Assembly: GCF_014697125.1 (NCBI RefSeq)
Contig: NZ_JACJRG010000026.1
Span: 1 to 64,000 of the forward strand
DNA length: 64,000 bases
Reading direction: 5' to 3'
Source of the DNA: Anabaena minutissima FACHB-250
GTDB taxonomy: Bacteria; Cyanobacteriota; Cyanobacteriia; Cyanobacteriales; Nostocaceae
Notes under the pieces: generated by a model
What the model saw: the letters and a program-made list of their open reading frames with translations, nothing else
Databases searched by the model: none
What the model was told of the DNA's origin: nothing
In this document: positions 27,378-37,866 of the stretch, piece after piece
How positions within the stretch are numbered: position 1 is the first letter of the stretch
Layout: every line of letters starts with the position of its first letter
Translations under genes and position numbers: made by a program

Positions 27378-30300
27378 ATGTCTGCTTCTAGAATCGAAGC
27401 TGGCTTGACACAATTGCAAGATGAAGTGAGCAATTGTGAAAAGGCTTTGCTCAAGCTGATACAAGTAAAAAAAACTATGGTTAACAAAACACCACTAACC
27501 AATAAAACAAATATGCAACGCCTAGAAACCAATGTGGCGTTCCCACGTCCACAAACCAATATTGCAATTATTGGGATGGCTTCTATCTTTCCTCAATCCG
27601 AGAATTTGCAGGCATATTGGGAAAAGATTATCCATAAAGTAGATTGTATTACTGATGTTCCCTCTTCACGTTGGAGTATAGAGGATTACTATGATCCCAA
27701 CCCTAGAACACCTGACAAAACTTACTGCAAACGTGGCGGTTTTATTCCAGATATTGATTTTAATCCAATGGAATTTGGATTGCCTCCTAACATTCTAGAA
27801 GTCACTGATATTTCACAGTTGCTGGGTTTAGTGGTGGCGAAAGCGGCAATGGAAGATGCTGGTTATGGTGAATCACGCCAGTTTCATCGAGATATCTACG
27901 ATGGACTGCGCGATCGCACTGGGGTAGTATTAGGTGTAGCCATAGGTAGACAATTGGCAGTTCCCCTAGGTACAAGATTGCAGTCCCCAGTTTGGGAAAA
28001 AGCTCTCAAAAGTAGTGGCTTATCCGATGAAGAGACCCAAAACATCATCGAGAAAATCAAATCTGCATATGTGCAGTGGGACGAGAACGCCTTTCCGGGA
28101 ATGCTAGCCAATGTGGTGGCTGGACGAATTGCCAACCGCCTCGATTTGGGGGGAATGAACTGTGTAGTTGATGCCGCCTGTGCTAGTTCTTTAGGTGCGC
28201 TAAAAATAGCAATTAGTGAGCTAGTTGAAGGTCGAGCCGACATGATGATTACTGGAGGCGTTGACACCGACAACTCCATTCTGGCCTATATGTGTTTTAG
28301 CAAAACTCCGGCTGTTTCCCCTGGCGAGAAAGTTAAACCTTTCGATGCCGAATCTGATGGGATGATGCTGGGTGAAGGTGTCGGGATGTTAGTGCTGAAA
28401 CGTCTAGAAGATGCCCAGCGAGACAATGACCGCATCTATGCAGTCATCAAAGGTATTGGCACTTCTAGCGATGGTCGCTATAAAAGCATCTATGCACCCA
28501 GTTCAGCAGGGCAAATCAAAGCCTTACGCCGTGCTTATGAAGATGCCGGATTTTCACCTGCCAGTGTAGGTTTGATGGAAGCACACGGTACTGGTACAAT
28601 GGTGGGCGATCCTACCGAATTCGCCTCAATTAAAGAATTTTTCGGCGAAAATAACTCCAAAAAACAATCTATTGCCCTGGGAAGCGTTAAATCCCAGATT
28701 GGACATACAAAAGCGGCTGCGGGTGCGGCGAGTTTGATTAAAACAGTATTGGCACTACACCATAAAGTCTTACCACCTACTATTAACGTCACCAAACCCC
28801 ATCCTAAACTTGACATTGATAATTCCGCATTTTATTTAAATATAGAAACTAGACCTTGGATGAGCCACGATAACCAGCCAAGACGAGCCGGAGTCAGTTC
28901 CTTTGGTTTTGGGGGGACAAATTATCATGTCGTCTTAGAAGAATACAAACAGGAACATCAGCAACCCTATCGTTTACATCAAACTGCCCAGTCCATACTT
29001 TTATTTGCATCCACACCGGAGCAGTTGTTGTCACGCTGTCACGACATCCGCAATCAATTGCAATCTGATGCTGGAGAGGGACATTATAGAGAACTGGTTG
29101 CAGTGTCTCAATCTGGAGAAATTCCGGTAGCAAATGCCAGAGTGGGTTTTGTTGCCGATTCTCTCACACAGGCTGGGGAATTGTTAGAAATAGCGATTGA
29201 CTTACTGAAAAAGAAACCCCAGGGGGATTCCTGGGAGCATCCCCAAGGAATTTACTACCGCAAAACTGGGGTATCTCTAGGGAAAGTAGTCGCACTATTT
29301 TCTGGACAAGGTTCGCAATACTTAGAAATGGGTAGGGAACTGGCGATTAACTTCCCTTGTCTGCGCCAAACCTATGGTCAGATGGATAATTTCTTATCTC
29401 AAGATGGTTTGCAACCCATTTCAGAAGTCGTTTTCCCTGCGCCTGTATTTGATCCGGCCCAAAAAGCTGCCCAGTTAGAGAGATTACAGCTAACGGAATA
29501 TGCACAGCCAGCGATTGGGGCTTTTAGTGCAGGTTTGTACAAGATATTACAACAAGCAGGATTGAAGCCTGATTTTGTTGCTGGACATAGCTTTGGGGAA
29601 TTGACAGCACTGTGGGCGGCCGGGGTTTTGAGCGAAGCAGATTACTGTTTTCTGGTCAAGTCTAGGGGTCAAGCGATGGCTGCACCCAAAGATCCCCAAT
29701 TTGAAGCCGGTAGTATGTTAGCGGTGAAAGGGGATGTGGATCAGATTAAAGAACTGATTAAAAATTTCCCAGAAGTCAGTATTGCGAACTTCAATTCTCA
29801 TCAACAGGTGGTGTTAGCAGGGAAAAAAGCTGAAATTGCCAAAATAGAAGAGACTTTGAAAACGCAAGGCTTCTCTACCATCTTGCTTGGTGTTTCCGCA
29901 GCTTTTCACACCCAGTTGGTAGCCCATGCCCAGAAACCCTTTGCCAAAGCAATTGAGACAGTTACTTTCAACCAGCCCCAAATCCCAGTTTATAGTAATC
30001 TCACAGCCAAACCTTATCCAAGCCAGCCACAAGAGATTCAAAATATCCTTAAAGAACACCTGATGAATCAGGTCTTATTTAAGCAGGAGATTGAGAACAT
30101 TTATGCTGAAGGCGGTGATTGCTTTATTGAATTTGGGCCGCGTAAAGTTCTCACCAACCTAGTGAAAGAGATTCTGAGCGATCGCCCCCATATAGCTGTA
30201 GCCTTAAATGGTAATCCTGCCAAAGATAGCGATCGCACTTTGCGAGAGGCTGTTGTCCAGTTGCGTGTGGCTGGGTTAGCGTTGCAAAACATCGACTCTT

Positions 30301-32735
30301 ACCAACTAGAGAGCAAAACCCCAGAAGTTACCACCAACAAAGTCTTGAATTTCCGCTTAAATAGCACTAACTATGTTTCGGAAAAAACGAAACAAGCCTT
30401 TGAAAAATCTCTACAAATGCCAGTAACAGTCACATCGCCTGTTAGCAACGGTAATCAACAGAAAACACTAACCGAATATCACCCAGTCAGATTAACCCAG
30501 TCTCCACATTCTCAAGAAAAAAGTAACGATTTCCTTACCCATAGCTCTGAAACACAAAACCGGGTATCAGTCAATAATGGAGTGAAGATGACATCTTCTC
30601 AAAATGGGCAATCGGACAAATTGCAAATTCAACCTCTGCAATCCAGTTCGGAACTATCTATGAGTTATCAAAGAATTATAGACAGCTTAGAGTACACACT
30701 CATAGAATTTAATCGTCATCAACGTAGTGTTTTACAGGTTCATGAACAATCTTTAAAACATCAAACAGAATATACCAAAACTTTCTTCCAACTAATGCAG
30801 CAACAGCAAGCATTGTGGGGAAATGCTAAATTCACCGGGGAACAAGCACAAACACAGCAACTAGCAATCTCCAGTTCCGAACGTAGCATGATGCGGTTTC
30901 ACGATCATCAAGCTGAAAGTCTCCGCATCCATGAACAATATCTGAATTATCAGCAGGGATACACCAACCAATTTTTCGAGTTAATCCAGCAAAATAGTCT
31001 TGTATCACTGCTGGATGAGCCAGAAAATCTTGCTAACTACAGTGCTGTTGAGCAGCATCTGGCTTTGGTAACAAACGCATCGGTTTCTGTAGGAAGTAAC
31101 GGTGTTATCACTAAATCTGAGCCATTCTCGACTAATGGTCATGGTAATAGTAATGGTCATGGTAACGGTAACGGTAATGGTCATGGCACAAGTAACGGTG
31201 CAAATCATCAAGCAAAACCAGTTCTAGACATTATCACACCTACAGAAAATCATCCTGCAACCACGACAGTAGAATCTCCATCACCAATAGTCATTGATGA
31301 AACCATCCTGAGTCAAACTCTGCTCAATGTTGTCAGTGATAAAACTGGCTATCCAATTGAGATGTTAGAGCTATCGATGGATATCGAAGCAGATTTGGGG
31401 ATTGATTCAATCAAACGCGTGGAAATTCTCGGAGGATTGCTCGAACTCTACCCTGATTTACCTAAACCAAATCCCGAAGAACTAGGACAGTTACGCACTC
31501 TTGGTCAAATAGTCGAGTATATGGGGGCTTTAGCACCAGGGATTGCAGGAGATGTAGAAACAGTCAAAGATGTGGAAGTAACATCTGATTTATCTTCTAC
31601 TTTGCAGGAAACTGAGGTTATCTCTTCCCAACCTTCCCCACCTTCTCTATCCTCCATTGATTTAAGCAACCTCAGTCCAACTCTACTCAACATAGTGAGT
31701 GATAAGACAGGCTATCCAACAGAGATGTTAGATATGTGGATGGATATCGAGGCTGATTTGGGGATTGATTCCATCAAACGGGTAGAAATCCTAGGAGCAT
31801 TACTAGAACTATATCCCGAACTACCCAAACCGAATCCAGAAGAACTAGGACAACTGCGGACTCTGGGAGAGATTGTTGCATATATAGAGCAACAGGTTGC
31901 AGGGGCGGAAAAAAAAATGCTGTTCATAGAGACACAGCAGAATACGTCCTCGCCACCTCAGCCTCCTGAAATGAAGGAGACGGGGGAAGAATCTGTCCCA
32001 TCCCCCATCCCTAATTCCTCATCTTTAATTTTTCGCAATCCCGTTAAACTCAAGTTTCTTCCCGAACCGGATGTTTTAGAGTGCGCCTTACCTGATCAAC
32101 ATATCGCTTTGTTGACTGATGATGGTTCACTGACAACAGCAAAACTAGCTGAGGCTCTGTGTCAGCGTGGCTGGAAAACCGTTGTCTTAACTTTTCCTCA
32201 AACTGTGATGGAGAAACAGTCCCCTTTACCTGAAGGAATCAATCGGGTAGTGCTGACAGATTGGAGTGAAGAGCATCTGCAAAAACAATTAGCTGCGATC
32301 GCTACTAATTATGGTCAAATTGCTGCATTTATCCACTTGAATCCTACCAGCCACCCCCAAATAAGCGGTGTCCATTATCTGGAATCAGAAAAAGCCCTCC
32401 TCCGCCATGTCTTCCTCATCGCCAAACATCTCAAACAGCCACTGAACCAAGCCGCACTTTTAGGACGTAGTTGTTTTCTCACAGTTGCTCGCCTAGATGG
32501 GGAGTTTGGATTCAAACAAAACACTAACTTTGGTGCAATTAGCGGCGGTTTGTTCGGACTGACTAAAACCGTGAACCAGGAATGGGAATCGGTATTTTGT
32601 CGAGCTATAGACCTCAGTCCTGATTTAAATGAGCAAACATCAGTAGAGTACATGCTTGCAGAACTTTACGACCCCAATAGATTGATTGTGGAAGTGGGAT
32701 ATAGCGCACAGGGAAGAGTGACTTTGGTTTGTTGA
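27378..32735 (+). CDS. PfaA-like type I polyketide/fatty acid synthase: KS-AT-ACP-ACP-(partial KR)
   Basis: 1,785 residues. KS (about 55-510) has Cys268 in DAACASS, His403 in EAHGTGT and His443 in IGHT, so it should condense. AT (about 635-930) has Ser738 in GHSFGE. A linker holds two similar helical segments (about 1095-1140 and 1165-1210; HQRSVLQVHEQSL and HQAESLRIHEQYL) and a Gly/Asn/His tract. Two tandem ACPs follow, each with a GIDSIKR attachment site (Ser1344, Ser1465). The last 220 residues are the non-catalytic half of a ketoreductase; the catalytic half is in the next gene. The architecture is that of PUFA synthases and of the heterocyst glycolipid synthase HglE. It should elongate a malonyl-derived chain iteratively. 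First gene of the cluster. Confidence 0.92.
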   Translation: MSASRIEAGLTQLQDEVSNCEKALLKLIQVKKTMVNKTPLTNKTNMQRLETNVAFPRPQTNIAIIGMASIFPQSENLQAYWEKIIHKVDCITDVPSSRWSIEDYYDPNPRTPDKTYCKRGGFIPDIDFNPMEFGLPPNILEVTDISQLLGLVVAKAAMEDAGYGESRQFHRDIYDGLRDRTGVVLGVAIGRQLAVPLGTRLQSPVWEKALKSSGLSDEETQNIIEKIKSAYVQWDENAFPGMLANVVAGRIANRLDLGGMNCVVDAACASSLGALKIAISELVEGRADMMITGGVDTDNSILAYMCFSKTPAVSPGEKVKPFDAESDGMMLGEGVGMLVLKRLEDAQRDNDRIYAVIKGIGTSSDGRYKSIYAPSSAGQIKALRRAYEDAGFSPASVGLMEAHGTGTMVGDPTEFASIKEFFGENNSKKQSIALGSVKSQIGHTKAAAGAASLIKTVLALHHKVLPPTINVTKPHPKLDIDNSAFYLNIETRPWMSHDNQPRRAGVSSFGFGGTNYHVVLEEYKQEHQQPYRLHQTAQSILLFASTPEQLLSRCHDIRNQLQSDAGEGHYRELVAVSQSGEIPVANARVGFVADSLTQAGELLEIAIDLLKKKPQGDSWEHPQGIYYRKTGVSLGKVVALFSGQGSQYLEMGRELAINFPCLRQTYGQMDNFLSQDGLQPISEVVFPAPVFDPAQKAAQLERLQLTEYAQPAIGAFSAGLYKILQQAGLKPDFVAGHSFGELTALWAAGVLSEADYCFLVKSRGQAMAAPKDPQFEAGSMLAVKGDVDQIKELIKNFPEVSIANFNSHQQVVLAGKKAEIAKIEETLKTQGFSTILLGVSAAFHTQLVAHAQKPFAKAIETVTFNQPQIPVYSNLTAKPYPSQPQEIQNILKEHLMNQVLFKQEIENIYAEGGDCFIEFGPRKVLTNLVKEILSDRPHIAVALNGNPAKDSDRTLREAVVQLRVAGLALQNIDSYQLESKTPEVTTNKVLNFRLNSTNYVSEKTKQAFEKSLQMPVTVTSPVSNGNQQKTLTEYHPVRLTQSPHSQEKSNDFLTHSSETQNRVSVNNGVKMTSSQNGQSDKLQIQPLQSSSELSMSYQRIIDSLEYTLIEFNRHQRSVLQVHEQSLKHQTEYTKTFFQLMQQQQALWGNAKFTGEQAQTQQLAISSSERSMMRFHDHQAESLRIHEQYLNYQQGYTNQFFELIQQNSLVSLLDEPENLANYSAVEQHLALVTNASVSVGSNGVITKSEPFSTNGHGNSNGHGNGNGNGHGTSNGANHQAKPVLDIITPTENHPATTTVESPSPIVIDETILSQTLLNVVSDKTGYPIEMLELSMDIEADLGIDSIKRVEILGGLLELYPDLPKPNPEELGQLRTLGQIVEYMGALAPGIAGDVETVKDVEVTSDLSSTLQETEVISSQPSPPSLSSIDLSNLSPTLLNIVSDKTGYPTEMLDMWMDIEADLGIDSIKRVEILGALLELYPELPKPNPEELGQLRTLGEIVAYIEQQVAGAEKKMLFIETQQNTSSPPQPPEMKETGEESVPSPIPNSSSLIFRNPVKLKFLPEPDVLECALPDQHIALLTDDGSLTTAKLAEALCQRGWKTVVLTFPQTVMEKQSPLPEGINRVVLTDWSEEHLQKQLAAIATNYGQIAAFIHLNPTSHPQISGVHYLESEKALLRHVFLIAKHLKQPLNQAALLGRSCFLTVARLDGEFGFKQNTNFGAISGGLFGLTKTVNQEWESVFCRAIDLSPDLNEQTSVEYMLAELYDPNRLIVEVGYSAQGRVTLVC

Positions 32736-32827
32736 GGGATTGGGGACTGGGTACAAATTCTTCCTTATCTTCCTTGTCCCCCTTGTCTCTCTCAACAAAA
32801 AATATTTACGTTGACAGCGAGTGAACA

Positions 32828-34531
32828 ATGATTGATAATAATTCTGTTTTTCTTGTCAGTGGTGGTGCAAAAGGGATAACGGCTGAGTGCGTCATCAAAC
32901 TAGCACAGCGTTATCAATGCAAATTTATTCTTCTCGGTCGTTCTACCCCAGAGATAGAACCTGTATGGGCTGAGGGTTGCTGGAATGAAGCGGAATTGAA
33001 AAAGCGGATTATGGAGTATTTCCTCGCCCAAGGAGAAAAGCCGACACCTGCGATGGTGCAGAAAAAGTTCCAGGCGATTTCATCTCAGAGAGCAATTGCA
33101 ACTACTCTCAAGGCGATTGAGGAGACAGGTGGAAAAGCTGAGTATTTGAGTGTGGATGTCACTGATGCGATCGCCTTATCAGAACAACTAACTGGTGCAG
33201 TTGAGCGTCTAGGAGCAGTTACAGGAATTATTCATGGGGCTGGAAATCTTGCAGATAAGCGGATTGAGAAAAAAACAGTTCAGGATTTTGAGACTGTTTA
33301 TGCTGCTAAAGTCAAAGGTTTAGCAAACTTACTGCGGTGCGTACCACCTAACCAACTGCATGATTTAGTTCTGTTTTCTTCTGTGGTTGGGTTTTATGGC
33401 AATGTAGGACAGGCTGATTATGCGATCGCTAATGAGATTCTCAATAAATCAGCCCATCTTGTTAAACTCAACCATCCCAATTGTCATGTCGTCGCCATTA
33501 ATTGGGGGCCTTGGGACAGTGGGATGGTATCACCAGAGTTAAAGAAAGCTTTTTCTGAAAGGAACATTCAGACAATTTCCATTGACGTTGGCACACAAAT
33601 GCTAGTTGATGAACTCGCACCCACAAATCACAACACTGTACAAGTAGTAATTGGTAGCCCCCTCACTTATACACCAGAAGCATTAGATCCTCAGTTGAAA
33701 ACCTATCGTATTCAGCGACAGTTAAAATTAGCAGCAAATCCCTTTTTACAAGACCATGTAATTGCCGGTAATCCAGTTCTACCAGCCACCTGTGCCATTG
33801 CCTGGATTGCTAATACCTGTGAACAACTATATCCTGGATATAAATTCTTTAGTTGCTCGGATTTTAAAGTATTAAAGGGCATTGTTTTCGATGGTAATCA
33901 GTCCAATGAATATACTTTAGATTTAACGGAAGTTGCTAAAAAAGAACAAAATGAAATCGAATTTGATGCTCAAATCTGGAGTCAACAATCTAGAAAAATT
34001 CGCTATCATTTTAGTATTCATATTAAACTGAAAAAGCAAACTCCACTTGCTCCTAAGTATGAGTTATTTGATCAGGAGCAGAAAGTACCCAAGGGTAGCC
34101 AGTCATTTTATCAAAATGGCAGAGCCAGCTTGTTTCATGGATGTGCTTTTCAAGGTGTCAAAGAAGTTTTAAATATCAGCCCAGAAAAGTTAACGCTAGA
34201 ATGCGTATTACCAGATTTAGAAACAAGACAACAAGGTCAATTTCCAGTACAAACCTTCAACCCTTATATTATTGATGTTCAGATCCACCCATTTTGGATT
34301 TGGACACAGCATTTTCATCAAGTAGGTTGTTTACCTTCAGAAATAAAAACTTTTGAACAATTTGCACCTATAGCATTTAATGAAAAGTTTTACATTTCCT
34401 GGAAAATCAAATCGAAGACAGAATCAGCCATAATTGCTGATGTGATAGCACACAACTTTTCAGGACAAATATATACCCGCATGACTGCGGCTAAGGGAAC
34501 AATTTTACCCAAAACCTTAGAAAAAATTTAA
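32828..34531 (+). CDS. Ketoreductase-dehydratase protein (catalytic KR plus DH)
   Basis: 567 residues. The N-terminal 280 residues form the catalytic half of a PKS ketoreductase: SGGAKGIT for NADPH, Ser185 and Tyr198 of the S-Y-N set (FSSVVGFYG, ADYAIANE). The C-terminal 270 residues are a hotdog dehydratase with His310 in LQDHVI and Asp483 in YIIDVQIH. It follows the PKS gene after 92 bases that look non-coding. The structural half of the KR lies at the end of the preceding protein, so the two proteins must associate to give a whole KR. Together with the PfaD-like protein they should reduce beta-keto groups fully. Confidence 0.88.
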   Translation: MIDNNSVFLVSGGAKGITAECVIKLAQRYQCKFILLGRSTPEIEPVWAEGCWNEAELKKRIMEYFLAQGEKPTPAMVQKKFQAISSQRAIATTLKAIEETGGKAEYLSVDVTDAIALSEQLTGAVERLGAVTGIIHGAGNLADKRIEKKTVQDFETVYAAKVKGLANLLRCVPPNQLHDLVLFSSVVGFYGNVGQADYAIANEILNKSAHLVKLNHPNCHVVAINWGPWDSGMVSPELKKAFSERNIQTISIDVGTQMLVDELAPTNHNTVQVVIGSPLTYTPEALDPQLKTYRIQRQLKLAANPFLQDHVIAGNPVLPATCAIAWIANTCEQLYPGYKFFSCSDFKVLKGIVFDGNQSNEYTLDLTEVAKKEQNEIEFDAQIWSQQSRKIRYHFSIHIKLKKQTPLAPKYELFDQEQKVPKGSQSFYQNGRASLFHGCAFQGVKEVLNISPEKLTLECVLPDLETRQQGQFPVQTFNPYIIDVQIHPFWIWTQHFHQVGCLPSEIKTFEQFAPIAFNEKFYISWKIKSKTESAIIADVIAHNFSGQIYTRMTAAKGTILPKTLEKI

Positions 34532-34577
34532 ACATAAATTTGCAATTGAAAAAATACACAACACTTTGAGGAGCTAA

Positions 34578-37500
34578 GTGGTGGAAGAGTTTACACAAAA
34601 TAAAATTACCAAAATAGCAATTGTAGGCATGGATTGCTATTTTGGTGGTAATTGCCAAGGATTAGATAATTTTGAACGCAGTATTTATGAAGGGAAACAA
34701 CACTTTATTCCCGTACCTACTCAAAGATGGGAAGAGAAAATTTCCACATTAGGTGCATATATTCAAGAGTCTGAAATTCATAATCTCAGCTTACAAATAC
34801 CCCCAAAAGATGTAGAAAATTTCCATCCTCATAAACTTTTGATGCTCAAGGTAGCTGATAATGCCCTTAAAGATGCAGGTTTATCTCAAGGGAGCAGAAT
34901 CGCAGTAGTTATCACTACTTCCAAAGCACTTGCTCTGCCTCAACTGCAAAGCAATGGGCAATTAGAAACTACTAAAAGTAGTGAATACCCAATTTATCTA
35001 GAAAATAAAATTGCTGACTATATTGCCAAACTGTGCAATTTTACTGGCCCTACATTCACATTAACTGCTGAACAAAATTCTGTTTTCAAAGCGTTAGAAA
35101 TTGCCCAAAAACTACTCACAATTAAAGAAGTAGATGCTGTTTTAGTGGGTGCAGTCGATTTGCTAGCAGGTAGTTCTAGTGTTGCGCTCCGAAATGAAAC
35201 AGCAAAAGTCAATACAGGCGTAAATACTCTTAGTTACGATCAAAACGTTAATGGCTGGATGGTAGGAGAAGGTGCGGCGGCTGTGGTGTTGAAACTCCAC
35301 GAAACAGCAAAACAAGATAACAATCGCATCTATGCAGTGATTGATGCTCTCAGCCTGATAGAAGATGCAAAATTCAAAATTTACTCACTTCCTCCTACCC
35401 CAGATGCTGAAGCTGTAACACAAGCTTGTCAAAAGGCTTTTTGTTTAGCAAATATCCAACCCACAGACATCAACTATTTAGAAGTTGTGGGTAGTGGTAT
35501 TCCCCAACAAGATGAGTTAGAAATTCAGGGTTTACTCCAAGCCTATCGGACAGGTGAAGCCAGTCTCAGTTGTGCAATTGGCAGTGTTAAAGCCAATATC
35601 GGCCATACCTACGCCGCATCAGGAATAGTCAGTTTAATTAAAACAGCACTCTGTTTGTATCACCGCTACATTCCCGCAGTTCCTCAGTGGACTAGTCCCA
35701 AAATGCCAGAGGTTTGGCAGGATAGCCCATTTTATGTGGCTACTGAATCGAAACCCTGGTTTTTAGAAACAGGAGCTACTAGAAGGATAGCAGCTATTAA
35801 CGGCATGGAGATGGATGGGAGTTATGCTCATTTAATTTTGTCAGAGGAAATGAGTAAGACAAATTACAGCAGCAAATATTTAGAGCAAATGCCTTATTAT
35901 ATGTTTGCGATCGCTGCTGATGATCAAGCAACTTTATTAGAGCAAATCCATACTCTCAAGCAAACTATCGAAGATTGTTCTTCCTTAGCATCAGCCGCCA
36001 GTCTCACTTTTACAGCTTATCAACAGCGTCAGCAGTCTACTTATGCTCTAGCCATTCTCGGACGGAATCAAGATGAATTAACACGAGAAATTCAACGAGC
36101 AATTCAGGGTGTTAATGTTGCTTTCGAGACTGGTAAAGACTGGCAAACTCCTCTAGGTAGTTACTTTACAGCCCAACCATTAGGTAAACAAGGTCAAGTA
36201 AGTTTTGTTTATCCTGGTTCATTCAATTCTTATATAGGAATGGCTCGCGATCTATTTCGCTTATTTCCTGATATCTATGATGATCTGGTAATTAAGAGCC
36301 TTTATAAACGTGTCGCGAATATAGAGAAACTGCTCTATCCCAGAAGCTTGAAAAAACTTTCTAAAAAGCAACTAGAAGTTCTGGAACAGAAATTAATAGA
36401 TGATCCCATAACTATGCTCGAATCTGAAGTCGGCATTGCTGGACTAATGACGAGCATTTTGAGGAATTATTTCCAACTGCAACCCCGGTCTGTCTTTGGC
36501 TATAGCCTGGGTGAAAATAGCATGATGTTTGCTCAAGGTGTCTGGACTGAATTTAATCAAAGTAGTGAAGGTTTAAATACATCTCCTCTGTTTAAAACTC
36601 AGCTATCTGGCCCTAAGAATGCAGTGCGTGAATATTGGGGTATGCCCTTAATGCCAGATGATTACCAAGACCAAACATTTTGGAGCAACTATGTACTTTT
36701 ATGTCCAGTATCACGCATTCAAGAAGCTCTTAAACATGAAAATCGTGTTTATTTGACTTTGATTAATACACCAGATGAGGCAGTAATTGCAGGTGAGACA
36801 GAAGCTTGTCAGAGAGTAATTCAAGCCCTAAATTGTCATGCTCACCATACCCCCATCAACCATGTGATTCATTGCCAGCCAATGCAATCTGAGTACAATG
36901 AACTCGTTAAAATCAACTCCTTAGCTGTTCAAAACGTACCCAATACTATTTTTTATTCTGCCGCAGAATACGCACCCATTATTCTTAACAGTCAGTCTAT
37001 TGGTCACAATATTGCTAAAACTCTATGTCAACATTTAGATTTTCCCAAGTTAATTAACAGCGTCTACAATGATGGCAGCAAAATATTTATTGAAGTAGGT
37101 GTTGGTAGCAACTGTTCAAGATGGATTGATGAAACTCTTAAACAAAAATCACATCTTGCAGTTTCTCTCAATCGCAGAGGTATGGACTCTCATACTTCTA
37201 TTTTAAGGGCATTAGCCAAGCTGTTCAGTCATCGAGTAAATCTGGATTTATCACCGCTATATTCTACTCTAAATTTAGATAATCACAAAACTAGCAACAC
37301 ATCCTTTAAAGTCAAAAATCAGCCCATTATCGAACATAATTTTTCCCCCTTGCTAATTAATACTGCTCCTCAACAGCAGGATGAATTACTGATATCTAGG
37401 CAGGCTGAACAAGTTAATTTTGCTGTAAATCACAACAGTATTGAATCTGTGCAAACGAACTTAAAATTTAACGTGGTTTCTGAAGATATGCAAAACCAAA

Positions 37501-37862
37501 GTTATCAGACAAATGGTAATCAATCTCTTGGCTTATTGGAACGCGATCGCCTAGAGTTGGGCGTAACCTATCGCGATTTTAAAGCCTATGATCATGTACA
37601 ACATGAAGAAGTATTAATTACAGCAGGAGAAGATGAGCCAAATTCTCTTAATTATGGCTTAGATACACACCAATCTGTTGATGAAAACTTTTTACCAAAT
37701 CTACGTAATCTTTACTATCAAAAACTAAAGCAAAACGTTGATAGTATGACTAAATCTCATGCTACTTTTTTGCAGGCTAGACAGGAATCTCTAAAACAGA
37801 TTAGCACTATTATTCAGCAACAGATATCTTTATCACAAAAATTATTTCAAGGCGAGGAATAA
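34578..37862 (+). CDS. PfaB-like protein: inactive KS-like domain plus acyltransferase
   Basis: 1,094 residues, GTG start (34578 or 34581) with GAGGAG upstream. The first 420 residues are KS-like but the Cys position reads TAEQNS (Glu165) and EAHGTGT is replaced by EVVGSG, while NIGHT remains, so it cannot condense. An acyltransferase domain follows, with Ser643 in the elbow GYSLGE, as in PfaB proteins of PUFA synthases. The C-terminal 40 residues (HATFLQARQESLKQ...) resemble the helical linker segments of the synthase and may mediate docking. PfaB-type acyltransferases help decide the product that is released. Only 4 bases separate it from the next gene. Confidence 0.88.
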   Translation: MVEEFTQNKITKIAIVGMDCYFGGNCQGLDNFERSIYEGKQHFIPVPTQRWEEKISTLGAYIQESEIHNLSLQIPPKDVENFHPHKLLMLKVADNALKDAGLSQGSRIAVVITTSKALALPQLQSNGQLETTKSSEYPIYLENKIADYIAKLCNFTGPTFTLTAEQNSVFKALEIAQKLLTIKEVDAVLVGAVDLLAGSSSVALRNETAKVNTGVNTLSYDQNVNGWMVGEGAAAVVLKLHETAKQDNNRIYAVIDALSLIEDAKFKIYSLPPTPDAEAVTQACQKAFCLANIQPTDINYLEVVGSGIPQQDELEIQGLLQAYRTGEASLSCAIGSVKANIGHTYAASGIVSLIKTALCLYHRYIPAVPQWTSPKMPEVWQDSPFYVATESKPWFLETGATRRIAAINGMEMDGSYAHLILSEEMSKTNYSSKYLEQMPYYMFAIAADDQATLLEQIHTLKQTIEDCSSLASAASLTFTAYQQRQQSTYALAILGRNQDELTREIQRAIQGVNVAFETGKDWQTPLGSYFTAQPLGKQGQVSFVYPGSFNSYIGMARDLFRLFPDIYDDLVIKSLYKRVANIEKLLYPRSLKKLSKKQLEVLEQKLIDDPITMLESEVGIAGLMTSILRNYFQLQPRSVFGYSLGENSMMFAQGVWTEFNQSSEGLNTSPLFKTQLSGPKNAVREYWGMPLMPDDYQDQTFWSNYVLLCPVSRIQEALKHENRVYLTLINTPDEAVIAGETEACQRVIQALNCHAHHTPINHVIHCQPMQSEYNELVKINSLAVQNVPNTIFYSAAEYAPIILNSQSIGHNIAKTLCQHLDFPKLINSVYNDGSKIFIEVGVGSNCSRWIDETLKQKSHLAVSLNRRGMDSHTSILRALAKLFSHRVNLDLSPLYSTLNLDNHKTSNTSFKVKNQPIIEHNFSPLLINTAPQQQDELLISRQAEQVNFAVNHNSIESVQTNLKFNVVSEDMQNQSYQTNGNQSLGLLERDRLELGVTYRDFKAYDHVQHEEVLITAGEDEPNSLNYGLDTHQSVDENFLPNLRNLYYQKLKQNVDSMTKSHATFLQARQESLKQISTIIQQQISLSQKLFQGEE

Positions 37863-37866
37863 AAAT

